Translations under genes and position numbers: made by a program
In this document: piece by piece, positions 5,596 to 12,818 of the stretch
Position numbering within the stretch: the stretch's first letter is position 1
Layout: each line of letters starts with the position of its first letter
The notes under the pieces: generated by a model
Told to the model about the DNA's origin: nothing
Databases searched by the model: none
What the model saw: the letters and a program-made list of their open reading frames with translations, nothing else
Assembly (NCBI GenBank): GCA_003165595.1
Contig: PLWQ01000042.1
Span: 1 to 12,818 of the forward strand
Direction: 5' to 3'
DNA length: 12,818 nucleotides
Source of the DNA: Fibrobacterota bacterium
Lineage (GTDB): Bacteria > Fibrobacterota > Chitinivibrionia > Chitinivibrionales > FEN-1185

Positions 5596-7992
5596 CTATT
5601 TTCTGAGTGTTGCCCCGAATTTCCGCTCCATGGCGGAAATAATCTTACCGCACACCTCTTCGCCTTCCTTGTCGGTGAGGGTACGCTCACGGGATCGCAC
5701 TTTGACCGAGAAGGCAATGCTCCTGAGTCCCGGCCCCAGTTTTTCCCCGCGGTACACATCGAACGGCGTCACGTCTTCCACAAGAGGCGACAGGGAGGCA
5801 ATCTCCTGTGAGATTTCCGACGATCGCACGGTCTCCCCGAGCACGAAGCAGAAATCTCGCTCAAGCGCGGGAAATTTCGGAAGCTGTGCGTAGGTGACCG
5901 GCGCGGGTTTTGCCGAAAGAAAATCGGTGATGTCGAGCTCGGCATAATACACCGGTTCCTTGACGTCGAAAGCGGCACAGACCTCGCTACGCAGTTTGCC
6001 CATGGCGCCCGAGATTTTACCGGCGCACGAAACCGTGCACGACTCGGCATCGAAAAACGGGTGAGCCTGCGGCGCGGGGCCGTAGTCCAGGCGCCCGGCT
6101 CCGATGTCGGCGCACAGCTTGTCGAGTTGTCCCTTGATGCAGTAGAAGTCGGCTTTCACCCCGGCGGTATTGTTCCAGCTCTTTGCCAGAAAACAGCCGC
6201 TCATGGTGACGGCAAGGACGTCGCGCTCACGGGGCAGGGTCTCGCCCGCCGCGACGCGATAGGTGCGGCCTATGTCGAAGTATCTGTTGTCCGGGTTTTT
6301 CCGGTTGATGTTGTACGCGAGGACTTCGAGGCTTGAGCCGAGCATGGAGACCCGCAGCTGCGCCATGTCGGGCGACAGGGGGTTAAGGATAACCACCGGC
6401 GCCGCTTCCGGCGACAGGAGGCGGTTCTTCTTCTCTGATGTCAAGCTGTTCGTCACGATTTCGCTCAGGCCCGCGAATGCGAGGGAATTCCGGATGGCGT
6501 CGGTGCGCGATTCCACGACGGAAGGAGCCTGCGAGAGGCTTACCCGGGCGTGTTCGGCCGAAGGAATGTTGTCGTAGCCGTAAAACCGTCCGGCTTCCTC
6601 GATGAGATCGGCCTCAACGAAGATATCGTGGCGGAAAGCGGGCGCCCTGCATTCGATTGCGTCGTCGCCCGCGTCGTTGCAGGCAAACTGCAGGGAGGCA
6701 AGCGTCGTGACGAGATCGGACTTTGGAATAGCCACGCCGAGGAGCCGTTCGACGCGCGAGGGACGAAGGCGGATGGCCGGCCTCTTTACCGGTGCCGGAT
6801 AGACGTCCACTCTTCCCGGAACCACGGCGCCGCCCGCGTACAGCCGCAGCATTTCGGCCGCGGTATCGACGGCCCAGACCACGGCGCTTTCCGGGTCCAC
6901 GCCGCGCTCGAACCGGTACGACGATTCCGTGGAAAGCCCCAGGCGCTTCGACGTTGTGCGGATGCCGGGCGGATTGAAGTACGCGCATTCGAGGAAGACG
7001 TCGGTTGTCGCATCGGAAATTTCCGATCCCGCGCCGCCCATGATTCCCGCGAGCGCAACCGGCCTCTCGCCGTCGCAGATAAGCAGGTCGCCGGCAACCA
7101 GCGATCGCTGCGTCTGGTCGAGCGTGGCGAACGGCATTGCAACGCCGGCCTTGCGGACGATAATTTTTTTGTGCGCGATGGCGGCATAGTCGAATGCGTG
7201 CATGGGCTGGCCGAAATGGAGCATGATGTAATTGGTGATGTCGACCACGTTGTTGATGGGCCGCACGCCCGCATCGGAAAGCCGCTGCGCCAGCCACGCG
7301 GGCGACGGCGCTATGCGCACGCCTTGCACCAGCCTGCCGCAGTAGCGCGGACATTCGGCGGGCGCTTCGATGGCTACGGAAATAAGATCGGCCACGCGCG
7401 CCCCGGCCGATTCGGCCGGGCTCAGGGCCGTGTTCTTGACAGGCACGCCAAGCTTGGCCGCGACTTCGCGGGCAACGCCGAGCAGGCTCAGGCAGTCGCC
7501 CCGGTTGGGCGTGAGCTCGATTTCGATGATGTCGTCGTCGGGGTAGCAGGCCGACAGTTCGGCGCCCACCTTTGCATCCGGGGGGAGCGAAAGAAGGCCG
7601 GAGTGATCGTCGGAGAGCCCCAGCTCCTTTTCGGAGCAGAGCATCCCGAAGGACTCGACGCCACGCAGCTTCGCCTTTGCAATGGTGAACCCGTTATCGA
7701 ATTTTGTGCCGATGGTTGCCAGCGGGGCGAGCATGCCCGCGGCAACATTGGGCGCGCCGCATACGATGGTGAGCGGCGCGGTTTCTCCTGCGTCAACCGT
7801 GCACACATGGAGCTTGTCGGCATTGGGGTGTTTGTCGACTGCAAGGATCTTTGCGACCTTTACGCCCGCGGGAATATGCCGCCTGGCGAGCGACGCCACT
7901 TCGATTCCCACGGAAGTGAGCGTGGCGCACACCTCTTCGGCGGGAACCGTGATGTCGACAAAGTCTTTGAGCCAGGAGAGAGAGAATTTCAT
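5596..7992 (-). CDS. pheT: Phenylalanyl-tRNA synthetase beta subunit
   Basis: This is the large subunit of the alpha2-beta2 enzyme that charges tRNA-Phe; beta holds the editing site and most of the tRNA-binding surface. The 798 residues are the normal bacterial length. In order are the N-terminal MKFSLSWLKDFVD motif, an EMAP-type tRNA-binding domain (about 40-150, with AVDKHPNADKL), the B3/B4 editing region around PRYCGRLVQG and INNVVDITNY, and B5. A C-terminal ferredoxin-fold anticodon-binding domain starts near PKFPALERDF (about 704-798). No obvious Shine-Dalgarno precedes the ATG, only an A-rich stretch. Unusually, 128 bases with a large hairpin repeat separate it from pheS; these genes are normally adjacent or overlapping. 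Translation may therefore depend on the A-rich leader. Confidence 0.98.
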   Translation of the reverse strand: MKFSLSWLKDFVDITVPAEEVCATLTSVGIEVASLARRHIPAGVKVAKILAVDKHPNADKLHVCTVDAGETAPLTIVCGAPNVAAGMLAPLATIGTKFDNGFTIAKAKLRGVESFGMLCSEKELGLSDDHSGLLSLPPDAKVGAELSACYPDDDIIEIELTPNRGDCLSLLGVAREVAAKLGVPVKNTALSPAESAGARVADLISVAIEAPAECPRYCGRLVQGVRIAPSPAWLAQRLSDAGVRPINNVVDITNYIMLHFGQPMHAFDYAAIAHKKIIVRKAGVAMPFATLDQTQRSLVAGDLLICDGERPVALAGIMGGAGSEISDATTDVFLECAYFNPPGIRTTSKRLGLSTESSYRFERGVDPESAVVWAVDTAAEMLRLYAGGAVVPGRVDVYPAPVKRPAIRLRPSRVERLLGVAIPKSDLVTTLASLQFACNDAGDDAIECRAPAFRHDIFVEADLIEEAGRFYGYDNIPSAEHARVSLSQAPSVVESRTDAIRNSLAFAGLSEIVTNSLTSEKKNRLLSPEAAPVVILNPLSPDMAQLRVSMLGSSLEVLAYNINRKNPDNRYFDIGRTYRVAAGETLPRERDVLAVTMSGCFLAKSWNNTAGVKADFYCIKGQLDKLCADIGAGRLDYGPAPQAHPFFDAESCTVSCAGKISGAMGKLRSEVCAAFDVKEPVYYAELDITDFLSAKPAPVTYAQLPKFPALERDFCFVLGETVRSSEISQEIASLSPLVEDVTPFDVYRGEKLGPGLRSIAFSVKVRSRERTLTDKEGEEVCGKIISAMERKFGATLRK

Positions 7993-8020
7993 AAATTCAA
8001 TCTGGGCGAATGTTTTTTTT

Positions 8021-8114
8021 CACCTCACCCCTTCACCCCCGGCCCCTCTTCCCCTCTCCTTAGCAAGGAGAGGGGAAGAGGGGTGCCCGAAGGGCGGGGT
8101 AATGGGGTGAGGTG
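8021..8114. repeat. Two-tier hairpin repeat between pheS and pheT
   Basis: Inner arms of 19 bp (8043-8061 and 8065-8083) are perfect complements around an AGC loop. Outer arms cacctcacccc (8021-8031) and ggggtgaggtg (8104-8114) pair over 11 bp. The element begins 6 bases after the pheS stop codon. The cccctctcctt...aaggagagggg core resembles hairpin repeats scattered in many bacterial genomes. On the transcribed strand an A-run, not a T-run, follows it, so it is not an intrinsic terminator. It may tune pheS/pheT message stability. Confidence 0.85.
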
Positions 8115-8120
8115 GTGAGG

Positions 8121-9155
8121 TTAAAACTGCCTGAGAAACCTCACGTCGTTTTCGAACAAGATGCGAATGTCGTCGATTCCATACTTGAGCAGGGCGATCC
8201 GCTCTATTCCCATGCCGAAGGCGAAGCCCGTGTATTTCTCGTTATCGATGCCGCAATTCGCAAGTACGTTGGGGTGCACCATACCCGCGCCCAGAATTTC
8301 GAGCCAGCCGCTCTGCTTGCATAGAGAGCATCCCTTGCCGCCGCACAGGAAGCACCATACGTCCACTTCGACGCTGGGCTCGGTGAAGGGAAAGAAGCTG
8401 GGCCGTATCTTGATCTTGGTCTGCTCGCCGAAGAACTGCTTTGCAAACGCAAGCAGCGTTCCCTTGAGATCGGCGAATGTTACGCGCTGGTCCACATACA
8501 GGCCTTCTACCTGGTGGAACAGGCAGTAGCTGCGGCTGCTCACTTCTTCGTTCCGGTACACTCTGCCCGGCATGATGCAGCGAAGAGGCGGTTTCCGGTT
8601 GAGCATTACGCGCACCTGCGCCGGAGACGTGTGCGTGCGGAGCAGGACCTCGTCGGCCTTCACGTAGAACGTGTCCTGCATGTCGCGCGCCGGATGGTTC
8701 GGCTGAAAGTTGAGCGCGCCGAAATTGTAATAGTCGGTCTCCACCTCGGGGCCGTACGCGATGTCGAATCCCATGCCCGTGAAAATATCGCGGATGCGGT
8801 TGCGGATCTGCGTGAGCGGATGAATGCCGCCCCGGGGAAAAGGGAATCCCGGCAGCGTCCAGTCGAAGGATCCTGCGTCGGCCGATGCGCGCCGTTGCGT
8901 CCAGGGCGCGGCCTTGAACCGGCCCTCAACCGATTGGAACAGCGCGTTTACCTTTGCGCCAAGGTTTCGCTTCTCTTCGGGTGAAAGGTCCTTTACTCCC
9001 CTTACCAGAGAGGAAAGCAGTCCCTTCTTCCCGAGATACTTGATGCGGAATACCTCGGCCTCGGCGTCGCTTGAAATCGACTGGAGCCCGGACGCGACCT
9101 CTTTTTCCGTCTGAGCAAGAAGCTCGGCGGTGGGGACCATGCTGTCTGCGGTCAT
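8121..9155 (-). CDS. pheS: Phenylalanyl-tRNA synthetase alpha subunit
   Basis: This is the catalytic class II subunit of phenylalanyl-tRNA synthetase; it activates phenylalanine and charges tRNA-Phe together with PheT. The 344 residues match the family. An N-terminal coiled-coil arm (about 1-85) is followed by the catalytic core. HTSPAQVR lies at 175-182, class II motif 2 with RVYRNEE and FHQVEG at 198-218, and motif 3 FGMGIERIALL at 313-323. Four cysteines (268, 271, 276, 279; CFLCGGKGCSLC) form a likely zinc site seen in a subset of bacterial PheS. The start is 10 bases after the rplT stop, with an AAGG nine bases upstream. It is probably co-transcribed with the ribosomal protein genes. Confidence 0.98.
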   Translation of the reverse strand: MTADSMVPTAELLAQTEKEVASGLQSISSDAEAEVFRIKYLGKKGLLSSLVRGVKDLSPEEKRNLGAKVNALFQSVEGRFKAAPWTQRRASADAGSFDWTLPGFPFPRGGIHPLTQIRNRIRDIFTGMGFDIAYGPEVETDYYNFGALNFQPNHPARDMQDTFYVKADEVLLRTHTSPAQVRVMLNRKPPLRCIMPGRVYRNEEVSSRSYCLFHQVEGLYVDQRVTFADLKGTLLAFAKQFFGEQTKIKIRPSFFPFTEPSVEVDVWCFLCGGKGCSLCKQSGWLEILGAGMVHPNVLANCGIDNEKYTGFAFGMGIERIALLKYGIDDIRILFENDVRFLRQF

Positions 9156-9165
9156 GGCTGGGGCC

Positions 9166-9513
9166 TTACGCCTTTACCGCGGCCACAAGCTGCTTGAACG
9201 ATTCCGGTTCGTGAAGCGCAATCTGCGCAAGGACCTTGCGGTCGAGGCAGATGCCCTTCTCCTTGAGCCCGGAAATGAAATGAGCGTACGTGAGCCCGTT
9301 TTCGCGCGTGGCCGCGTTGATACGCGAGATCCACAGCGAGCGGAACTCGCGTTTTCTCTGCTTACGGTCGCGGTACTGGTATTTTCCCGCTTTCCAGAAC
9401 GCGTCCTTGGCGGTGCGGATGCAGCTTTTTCTTTTTCCAAAATAGCCGGCATTGGCCTTTAGGATCTTCTTTCTTCGGGCTCGCGATGCCACCCGTGATT
9501 TCGCTCTCGGCAT
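9166..9513 (-). CDS. rplT: 50S ribosomal protein L20
   Basis: L20 binds 23S rRNA and is needed early in large-subunit assembly. The 115 residues, the very basic N-terminal tail (MPRAKSRVASRARRKKILK), the central YRDRKQRKREFRSLWI and the C-terminal globular RNA-binding domain are all canonical. A GGAG seven bases before the ATG supports the start. In well-studied bacteria L20 represses its own operon by binding the leader of infC-rpmI-rplT mRNA. Gene order allows this here, but I did not find the binding structure. Confidence 0.98.
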   Translation of the reverse strand: MPRAKSRVASRARRKKILKANAGYFGKRKSCIRTAKDAFWKAGKYQYRDRKQRKREFRSLWISRINAATRENGLTYAHFISGLKEKGICLDRKVLAQIALHEPESFKQLVAAVKA

Positions 9514-9557
9514 TGTCGTACTCCTTTATTGATACGGTACTGGATTCTTTGCAAATG

Positions 9558-9749
9558 CTATGCAATCATCGCCATCAGTTTTCTCGCCTGAACCGGATTG
9601 ACAAGCGCCATCTTGCCGAGCCGGCGTTTCCGCTTGCGGTTCTTGGTGGTAAGGATGTGCCTCAGGTTCACTTTTTTCCGCTTGACGTGGCCGCTCTTGG
9701 TGACGCGGAAACGCTTCTTGACGGTGCTTCTGGTTCTCATTTTAGGCAT
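9558..9749 (-). CDS. rpmI: 50S ribosomal protein L35
   Basis: L35 is a small, strongly basic protein of the large ribosomal subunit. The 63 residues begin MPKMRTRSTVKKRFRVT and contain the typical HILTTKNRKRKRRL segment. A GAGG lies about eight bases before the ATG. It starts 16 bases after the infC stop and is followed 44 bases later by rplT, the conserved infC-rpmI-rplT order. Confidence 0.98.
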   Translation of the reverse strand: MPKMRTRSTVKKRFRVTKSGHVKRKKVNLRHILTTKNRKRKRRLGKMALVNPVQARKLMAMIA

Positions 9750-9765
9750 ACGAGCTTCCTCTTTT

Positions 9766-10416
9766 CTATTGCTGGACTTTTTGTGGTTGTTCGACGGATG
9801 CTACCGCGGAATCTCTCTTTAATTCCTGTTCCTGGCGCCTGCGTTCCTGATCGAGTTTTCTGGTGAATTCCTTTATTTTCGCCTTGTCGGGGACGAACAT
9901 CGAAATCATGTTCCGGCCTTCCATCTTGCAGCTGAATTCAACGTTGCACAAATCGGCGATGGCGGTCTCGAATCGCTGCAGGAGTCCCTTTCCGAAATCC
10001 AAGTGGGCGATTTCGCGTCCGCGAAACACGACGGTTGCCTTGACGCGGTCGCCCCGGAAGAGGAACTTGCGCGCGTGGTCCATTTTAAACTGGTAGTCGT
10101 GGCCCTCGATCTTCGGATGCATCTTGATTTCCTTGAGGTGCGACACGTGCTGCTTCTTCTTGGCTTCTTTCTGCTTTTTCGACTTTTCGTATTTGAATTT
10201 CCCGTAGTCCATGATTCTGCACACGGGCGGATCGGCGTTCGGCGCCACTTCGACCAGATCGAGCCCCTCCAAGGTCGCGCGTTCCCTGGCTTCGATAATC
10301 GACAGGATGCCGAGGGCTTCTCCGCTGCCGGATACAACGCGCACGTTGGGCACTCTGATTTCCTCATTGACGTGAGGCAAATCCTTGTCGTGTTTTGGCG
10401 GCATAAATCTGTTGAT
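9766..10416 (-). CDS. infC: Translation initiation factor IF-3, probable ATC start
   Basis: IF-3 binds the 30S subunit, blocks premature 50S joining and rejects start codons other than AUG, GUG and UUG. The N-domain begins at VNEEIRVPNVRVV, the lysine-rich linker is KYEKSKKQKEAKKKQ, and the C-domain runs from HLKEIKMHPKI onward. The tail has about 20 extra charged residues. The first in-frame ATG (10404) lies 17 bases after the Shine-Dalgarno, too far. An in-frame ATC at 10416-10414 lies five bases after AGGAGG and adds MNRF. An ATC/ATT/ATA start is a known feature of infC and is the basis of its autoregulation. The product would be 216 residues, or 212 from the ATG. Confidence 0.95.
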   Translation of the reverse strand: MNRFMPPKHDKDLPHVNEEIRVPNVRVVSGSGEALGILSIIEARERATLEGLDLVEVAPNADPPVCRIMDYGKFKYEKSKKQKEAKKKQHVSHLKEIKMHPKIEGHDYQFKMDHARKFLFRGDRVKATVVFRGREIAHLDFGKGLLQRFETAIADLCNVEFSCKMEGRNMISMFVPDKAKIKEFTRKLDQERRRQEQELKRDSAVASVEQPQKVQQ

Positions 10417-10428
10417 AGGTTCCTCCTT
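10414..10428 (-). promoter_or_regulatory. infC ribosome-binding site with ATC start codon
   Basis: On the minus strand AAGGAGG (10428-10422) is followed by a 5-base spacer and ATC (10416-10414). Spacing is ideal for ATC and poor for the ATG at 10404. When IF-3 is abundant it should discriminate against this codon and lower its own synthesis, as shown for infC in E. coli. Confidence 0.7.
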
Positions 10429-10457
10429 CTGTAAAGTTTATCGAACGTGCCCGGAAA

Positions 10458-12356
10458 TCAGGACGGTTTTTTCGCCTCGGCCGCAACGTCCGCCACAAAC
10501 GACTCAAGCGAACGCGAGCCCAGATCTCCCTCTGTGTGGCGGCGCATCGATACGGTCTTGGCTTCCGCTTCTTTTTCACCCACAATGGCCATGAACGGAA
10601 TCTTCTTCATTTCCGCGTCCCGGATCTTGTAGCCCATTTTTTCGGCCCGGTCGTCGAGTTCCGCGCGGATGCCCGCGGCGACACAGGCGGCCAGCACCTG
10701 CTGCGCGTAAACCATCGATTTGTCGGATATGGGAATCACCTTTGCCTGCACGGGCGAGAGCCACACGGGCAGCGCGCCCGCGTAATGTTCGAGCATGATG
10801 CCGATGAAGCGTTCCATGGAGCCGAACAGCGCGCGGTGAATCATTACGGGCCGCTTCTTGGAACCGTCGGCATCGGCGTATTCGAGTTCGAACCGCTCGG
10901 GCATCTGGAAATCCAACTGGACCGTGCCGCATTGCCAGCTTCGGTTGAGGCAATCCTTGACATGGAAGTCGATTTTGGGACCATAGAAAGCGCCGTCGCC
11001 GGGATTTATCTTGTAGGCGAGTTTCTTTGTGTCAAGCACATGCTTCAGGGCCGTTTCCGCTTTGTCCCACAGCTCCGGCGCGCCCATGAATTTGTCGGGC
11101 CTGGTAGACAGCTCCATGGCAAAATCGGGAAACCCGAACGTGCGATACATGGAAATGATGAAATCGATCACCTCCATGATCTGCGGCTCGATTTGCTCCG
11201 GCAGGCAGAAGATGTGCGCATCGTCCTGGGTGAACTGCCTTACGCGGAACAGCCCGTGCAGAACGCCCGCCTTTTCGTGGCGGTGCACAAGGCCGAATTC
11301 ACAGTACTTGATGGGAAATTCCCGGTACGAATGAGCGCTGTTCTTGTAAATGAGCAGCCCGCCCGGACAGTTCATCGGCTTGACGGCATGCGTGACTTCG
11401 TCGATGGTGGTGAAATACATGTTCTCGCGGTATTTGTCCCAGTGACCGCTCCTGTGCCACAACTCTTCGTTGAGGATCATGGGCGTTTTGACTTCCTGGT
11501 ATCCGGCGGCGACGTGCTTGGCTCGCGAGTAATCCATGATGGCGTTGTACAGCGTTGTGCCGCGTCCGTGCCAGAACGGGAATCCCGCGCCCTCGGCGTG
11601 GAACGAAAACAGGTCGAGCTCCCTGCCCAGCTTCCGGTGATCGCGCTTCGCCGCCTCTTCGAGCATCTTTATGTATTCGTCAAGCTGCGATTGCTTTGGA
11701 AACGATATGCCGTACAGCCGCGTGAGCATCTTGTTCTTCTCGTTGCCGCGCCAGTACGCGCCCGCGATGCTGGTGAGCTTGATCGCCTTGATATAGCCGG
11801 TGTCGGGCACGTGAGGTCCGCGGCACAAATCGCGCCACGGGCCCTGCAGGTACATGCTGGGTTGGCCTTCGATGTCGCCGAGCAATTCTATTTTGTACGG
11901 TTCGCTCTTTTCAGTGAAATAGGCCTCGGCCTCCTGTTTTAGGACTTCGGCCCGCACGAACGGGATCTTGGCCCGGATGATTTCCATACACTTTGCCTCA
12001 ATGGCCGGAAGATCGTCGGGGGTAATCGGCTTGTCGGTATCGAAATCGTAGTAAAAGCCGTTGTCTATGGCCGGGCCGATGGCGATCTTTGCCGTCGGGT
12101 ACAGAGACTGGACTGCCTGCGCCATGATGTGCGACGAAGAGTGCCAGAACACCGACTTGCCTTCAGCCGAGTCGAATGTGACGATCTGGACGGCGTCGTT
12201 CTCGTGCAGCGGCGTGGCAAGGTCAACGGGTTTTCCGTTGACTGATGCGGCAAGCGCTTCCCTGGCCAGCCGGGGGGAAATGGCGGCTGCAAGGTCCTTG
12301 CACGTCGCTCCGTCGGCGATCTGCCTTGCGGACTTGTCTGGAAGGATGACATTCAT
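10458..12356 (-). CDS. thrS: Threonyl-tRNA synthetase
   Basis: This is a class II enzyme that charges tRNA-Thr and edits mis-attached serine. The 632 residues match the full-length bacterial form. The order is a TGS domain (1-62) and an editing domain with HSSSH at 72-76 and CRGPH at 178-182. The catalytic core starts about 240 and the anticodon-binding domain about 535. The zinc ligands are Cys330 (MNCPGG), His381 (DDAHIF) and His507 (MIHRAL), each offset by four from E. coli Cys334, His385 and His511. A 185-base leader with GC-rich imperfect hairpins separates it from tRNA-Val, and no T-box is recognisable. The ribosome-binding site is weak (GAGA). It precedes infC by 41 bases and likely heads the operon. 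Confidence 0.98.
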   Translation of the reverse strand: MNVILPDKSARQIADGATCKDLAAAISPRLAREALAASVNGKPVDLATPLHENDAVQIVTFDSAEGKSVFWHSSSHIMAQAVQSLYPTAKIAIGPAIDNGFYYDFDTDKPITPDDLPAIEAKCMEIIRAKIPFVRAEVLKQEAEAYFTEKSEPYKIELLGDIEGQPSMYLQGPWRDLCRGPHVPDTGYIKAIKLTSIAGAYWRGNEKNKMLTRLYGISFPKQSQLDEYIKMLEEAAKRDHRKLGRELDLFSFHAEGAGFPFWHGRGTTLYNAIMDYSRAKHVAAGYQEVKTPMILNEELWHRSGHWDKYRENMYFTTIDEVTHAVKPMNCPGGLLIYKNSAHSYREFPIKYCEFGLVHRHEKAGVLHGLFRVRQFTQDDAHIFCLPEQIEPQIMEVIDFIISMYRTFGFPDFAMELSTRPDKFMGAPELWDKAETALKHVLDTKKLAYKINPGDGAFYGPKIDFHVKDCLNRSWQCGTVQLDFQMPERFELEYADADGSKKRPVMIHRALFGSMERFIGIMLEHYAGALPVWLSPVQAKVIPISDKSMVYAQQVLAACVAAGIRAELDDRAEKMGYKIRDAEMKKIPFMAIVGEKEAEAKTVSMRRHTEGDLGSRSLESFVADVAAEAKKPS

Positions 12357-12541
12357 AGGAGCGTTCTCACAATTCTATACGTGCTTACCCAACGCGCATC
12401 TGCGCCTGGCCGTCCGGCACTCGCAACGAGGTGCTCCGCCGACCCGCATCCCGGCTTCGTCGTCTTTTCCCGCACGGGGCAATTGGCAGCACGTCGGCGC
12501 GCGAGGAGGAAGAAAAGAAGGAACGCGGCTGAAGAAAGCAA

Positions 12542-12615
12542 TGGGCGATACTGGGTTCGAACCAGTGACCTCTTGCATGTCAAGCAAGCACTCTAACCAG
12601 CTGAGCTAATCGCCC
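12542..12615 (-). tRNA. tRNA-Val (anticodon GAC)
   Basis: The minus strand folds into a complete cloverleaf. It has acceptor GGGCGAT/ATCGCCC, D arm GCTC/GAGT, anticodon stem CTTGC/GCAAG with loop TTGACAT, and T arm ACTGG-TTCGAAC-CCAGT. The discriminator is A. The anticodon GAC reads GUC and GUU valine codons. CCA is not encoded (TTG follows), so it must be added by tRNA nucleotidyltransferase. It is transcribed in the same direction as thrS and may be processed from the same transcript. Confidence 0.95.
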
Positions 12616-12708
12616 GGCTTCGCACCGGCAGCTGCAGGGAGACCCGCGCCTGTCCTGCGCTTCTCGTAACTACTTTCCCCTCAAAGGGTTCCAAACTGAC
12701 AAACGTTG

Positions 12709-12738
12709 AAAATACGACAGAACCCCCTAAGAAGTCAA
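12709..12738 (-). promoter_or_regulatory. Sigma70-type promoter for tRNA-Val and perhaps thrS
   Basis: On the minus strand TTGACT (12738-12733) and TATTTT (12714-12709) are separated by 18 bases, close to the -35/-10 consensus. The predicted start is near 12702, about 87 bases upstream of tRNA-Val and directly after the upstream terminator. No equally good promoter is visible between the tRNA and thrS, so it could serve the whole translation operon. Confidence 0.6.
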
Positions 12739-12751
12739 TATTCCTTGCGAA

Positions 12752-12787
12752 TAAAAAAAGAGGATTCCGGACACGAAATCCTCTTTT
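12752..12787 (-). terminator. Intrinsic terminator after the upstream tRNA
   Basis: Arms aaaagaggatt (12756-12766) and aatcctctttt (12777-12787) are perfect 11-bp complements with a 10-base loop. On the minus strand they are followed by a run of seven Ts. It begins immediately after the CCA end of the truncated tRNA, so it ends that upstream transcript and isolates the tRNA-Val/thrS unit. Confidence 0.88.
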
Positions 12788-12818
12788 GGTAGCGCTACGG
12801 GGAATCGAACCCCGGTTT
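12788..12818 (-). tRNA. tRNA, 3' end only (cut by window edge)
   Basis: The minus strand reads a T arm CGGGG-TTCGATT-CCCCG, acceptor half TAGCGCT, discriminator A and an encoded CCA (12790-12788). The anticodon lies outside the window, so the amino acid cannot be determined. An intrinsic terminator follows at once. Confidence 0.88.

Noticed and set aside
8021-8114. Intrinsic terminator between pheS and pheT
   Set aside because: On the transcribed strand the hairpin is followed by an A-run, not a T-run, and termination here would silence an essential subunit gene.
6550-8118. 522-residue open frame on the plus strand
   Set aside because: It is antisense to pheT, whose protein is unmistakable. 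The frame is open only because of GC-rich codon bias and it carries no recognisable motif.
10536-11942. 468-residue open frame on the plus strand
   Set aside because: It lies wholly antisense to thrS and has no family-like features.
12357-12541. T-box riboswitch in the thrS leader
   Set aside because: The leader has imperfect GC hairpins, but I could not find the T-box sequence, a specifier loop or a terminator/antiterminator pair.

Overview
The window looks like bacterial chromosome from a moderately G+C-rich, probably Gram-negative environmental bacterium. A block of core translation and cell-division genes fills the right two thirds, and a repeat-rich accessory stretch fills the left third. 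The thrS-infC-rpmI-rplT-pheS-pheT order followed by zapB-like, zapA and RNase Y genes suggests a deltaproteobacterium or a member of the Fibrobacterota/Chitinivibrionia neighbourhood. That placement is an inference from gene order and repeat style, not from any tree. Every convincing gene reads on the minus strand, so transcription runs from high to low coordinates.

Right side (about 5600-12818): a truncated tRNA with an encoded CCA lies at the edge, then a strong intrinsic terminator, a sigma70-like promoter, tRNA-Val(GAC), and then thrS, infC, rpmI, rplT, pheS and pheT. These encode threonyl-tRNA synthetase, IF-3, ribosomal proteins L35 and L20, and both subunits of phenylalanyl-tRNA synthetase. 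infC appears to start at an ATC codon behind a near-perfect Shine-Dalgarno, the hallmark of IF-3 autoregulation. A large two-tier hairpin repeat sits between pheS and pheT.

Middle (3038-5595): an extended -10 promoter with a phased 11-bp direct repeat upstream starts a unit encoding a ZapB-like coiled-coil protein, ZapA and the membrane-anchored ribonuclease Y. The 252-base gap between zapA and rny has no gene. It carries a dispersed repeat and a possible structured RNA.

Left side (1-3037): this is accessory DNA. It holds the N-terminal 321 residues of a SNF2/DEAD-type helicase cut by the window edge, the C-terminal remnant of a tyrosine recombinase followed by a 12-bp inverted repeat, and several families of short dispersed repeats. 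It also holds a 307-residue protein made of two tandem copies of an HNH-nuclease-like domain, preceded by three consecutive stem-loops, and a 40-bp perfect palindrome. Recombinase debris, repeats, a helicase and a nuclease-like gene suggest an integration or defence hotspot downstream of rny. The most unusual items are the duplicated HNH protein with its hairpin leader and the helicase that continues out of the window.
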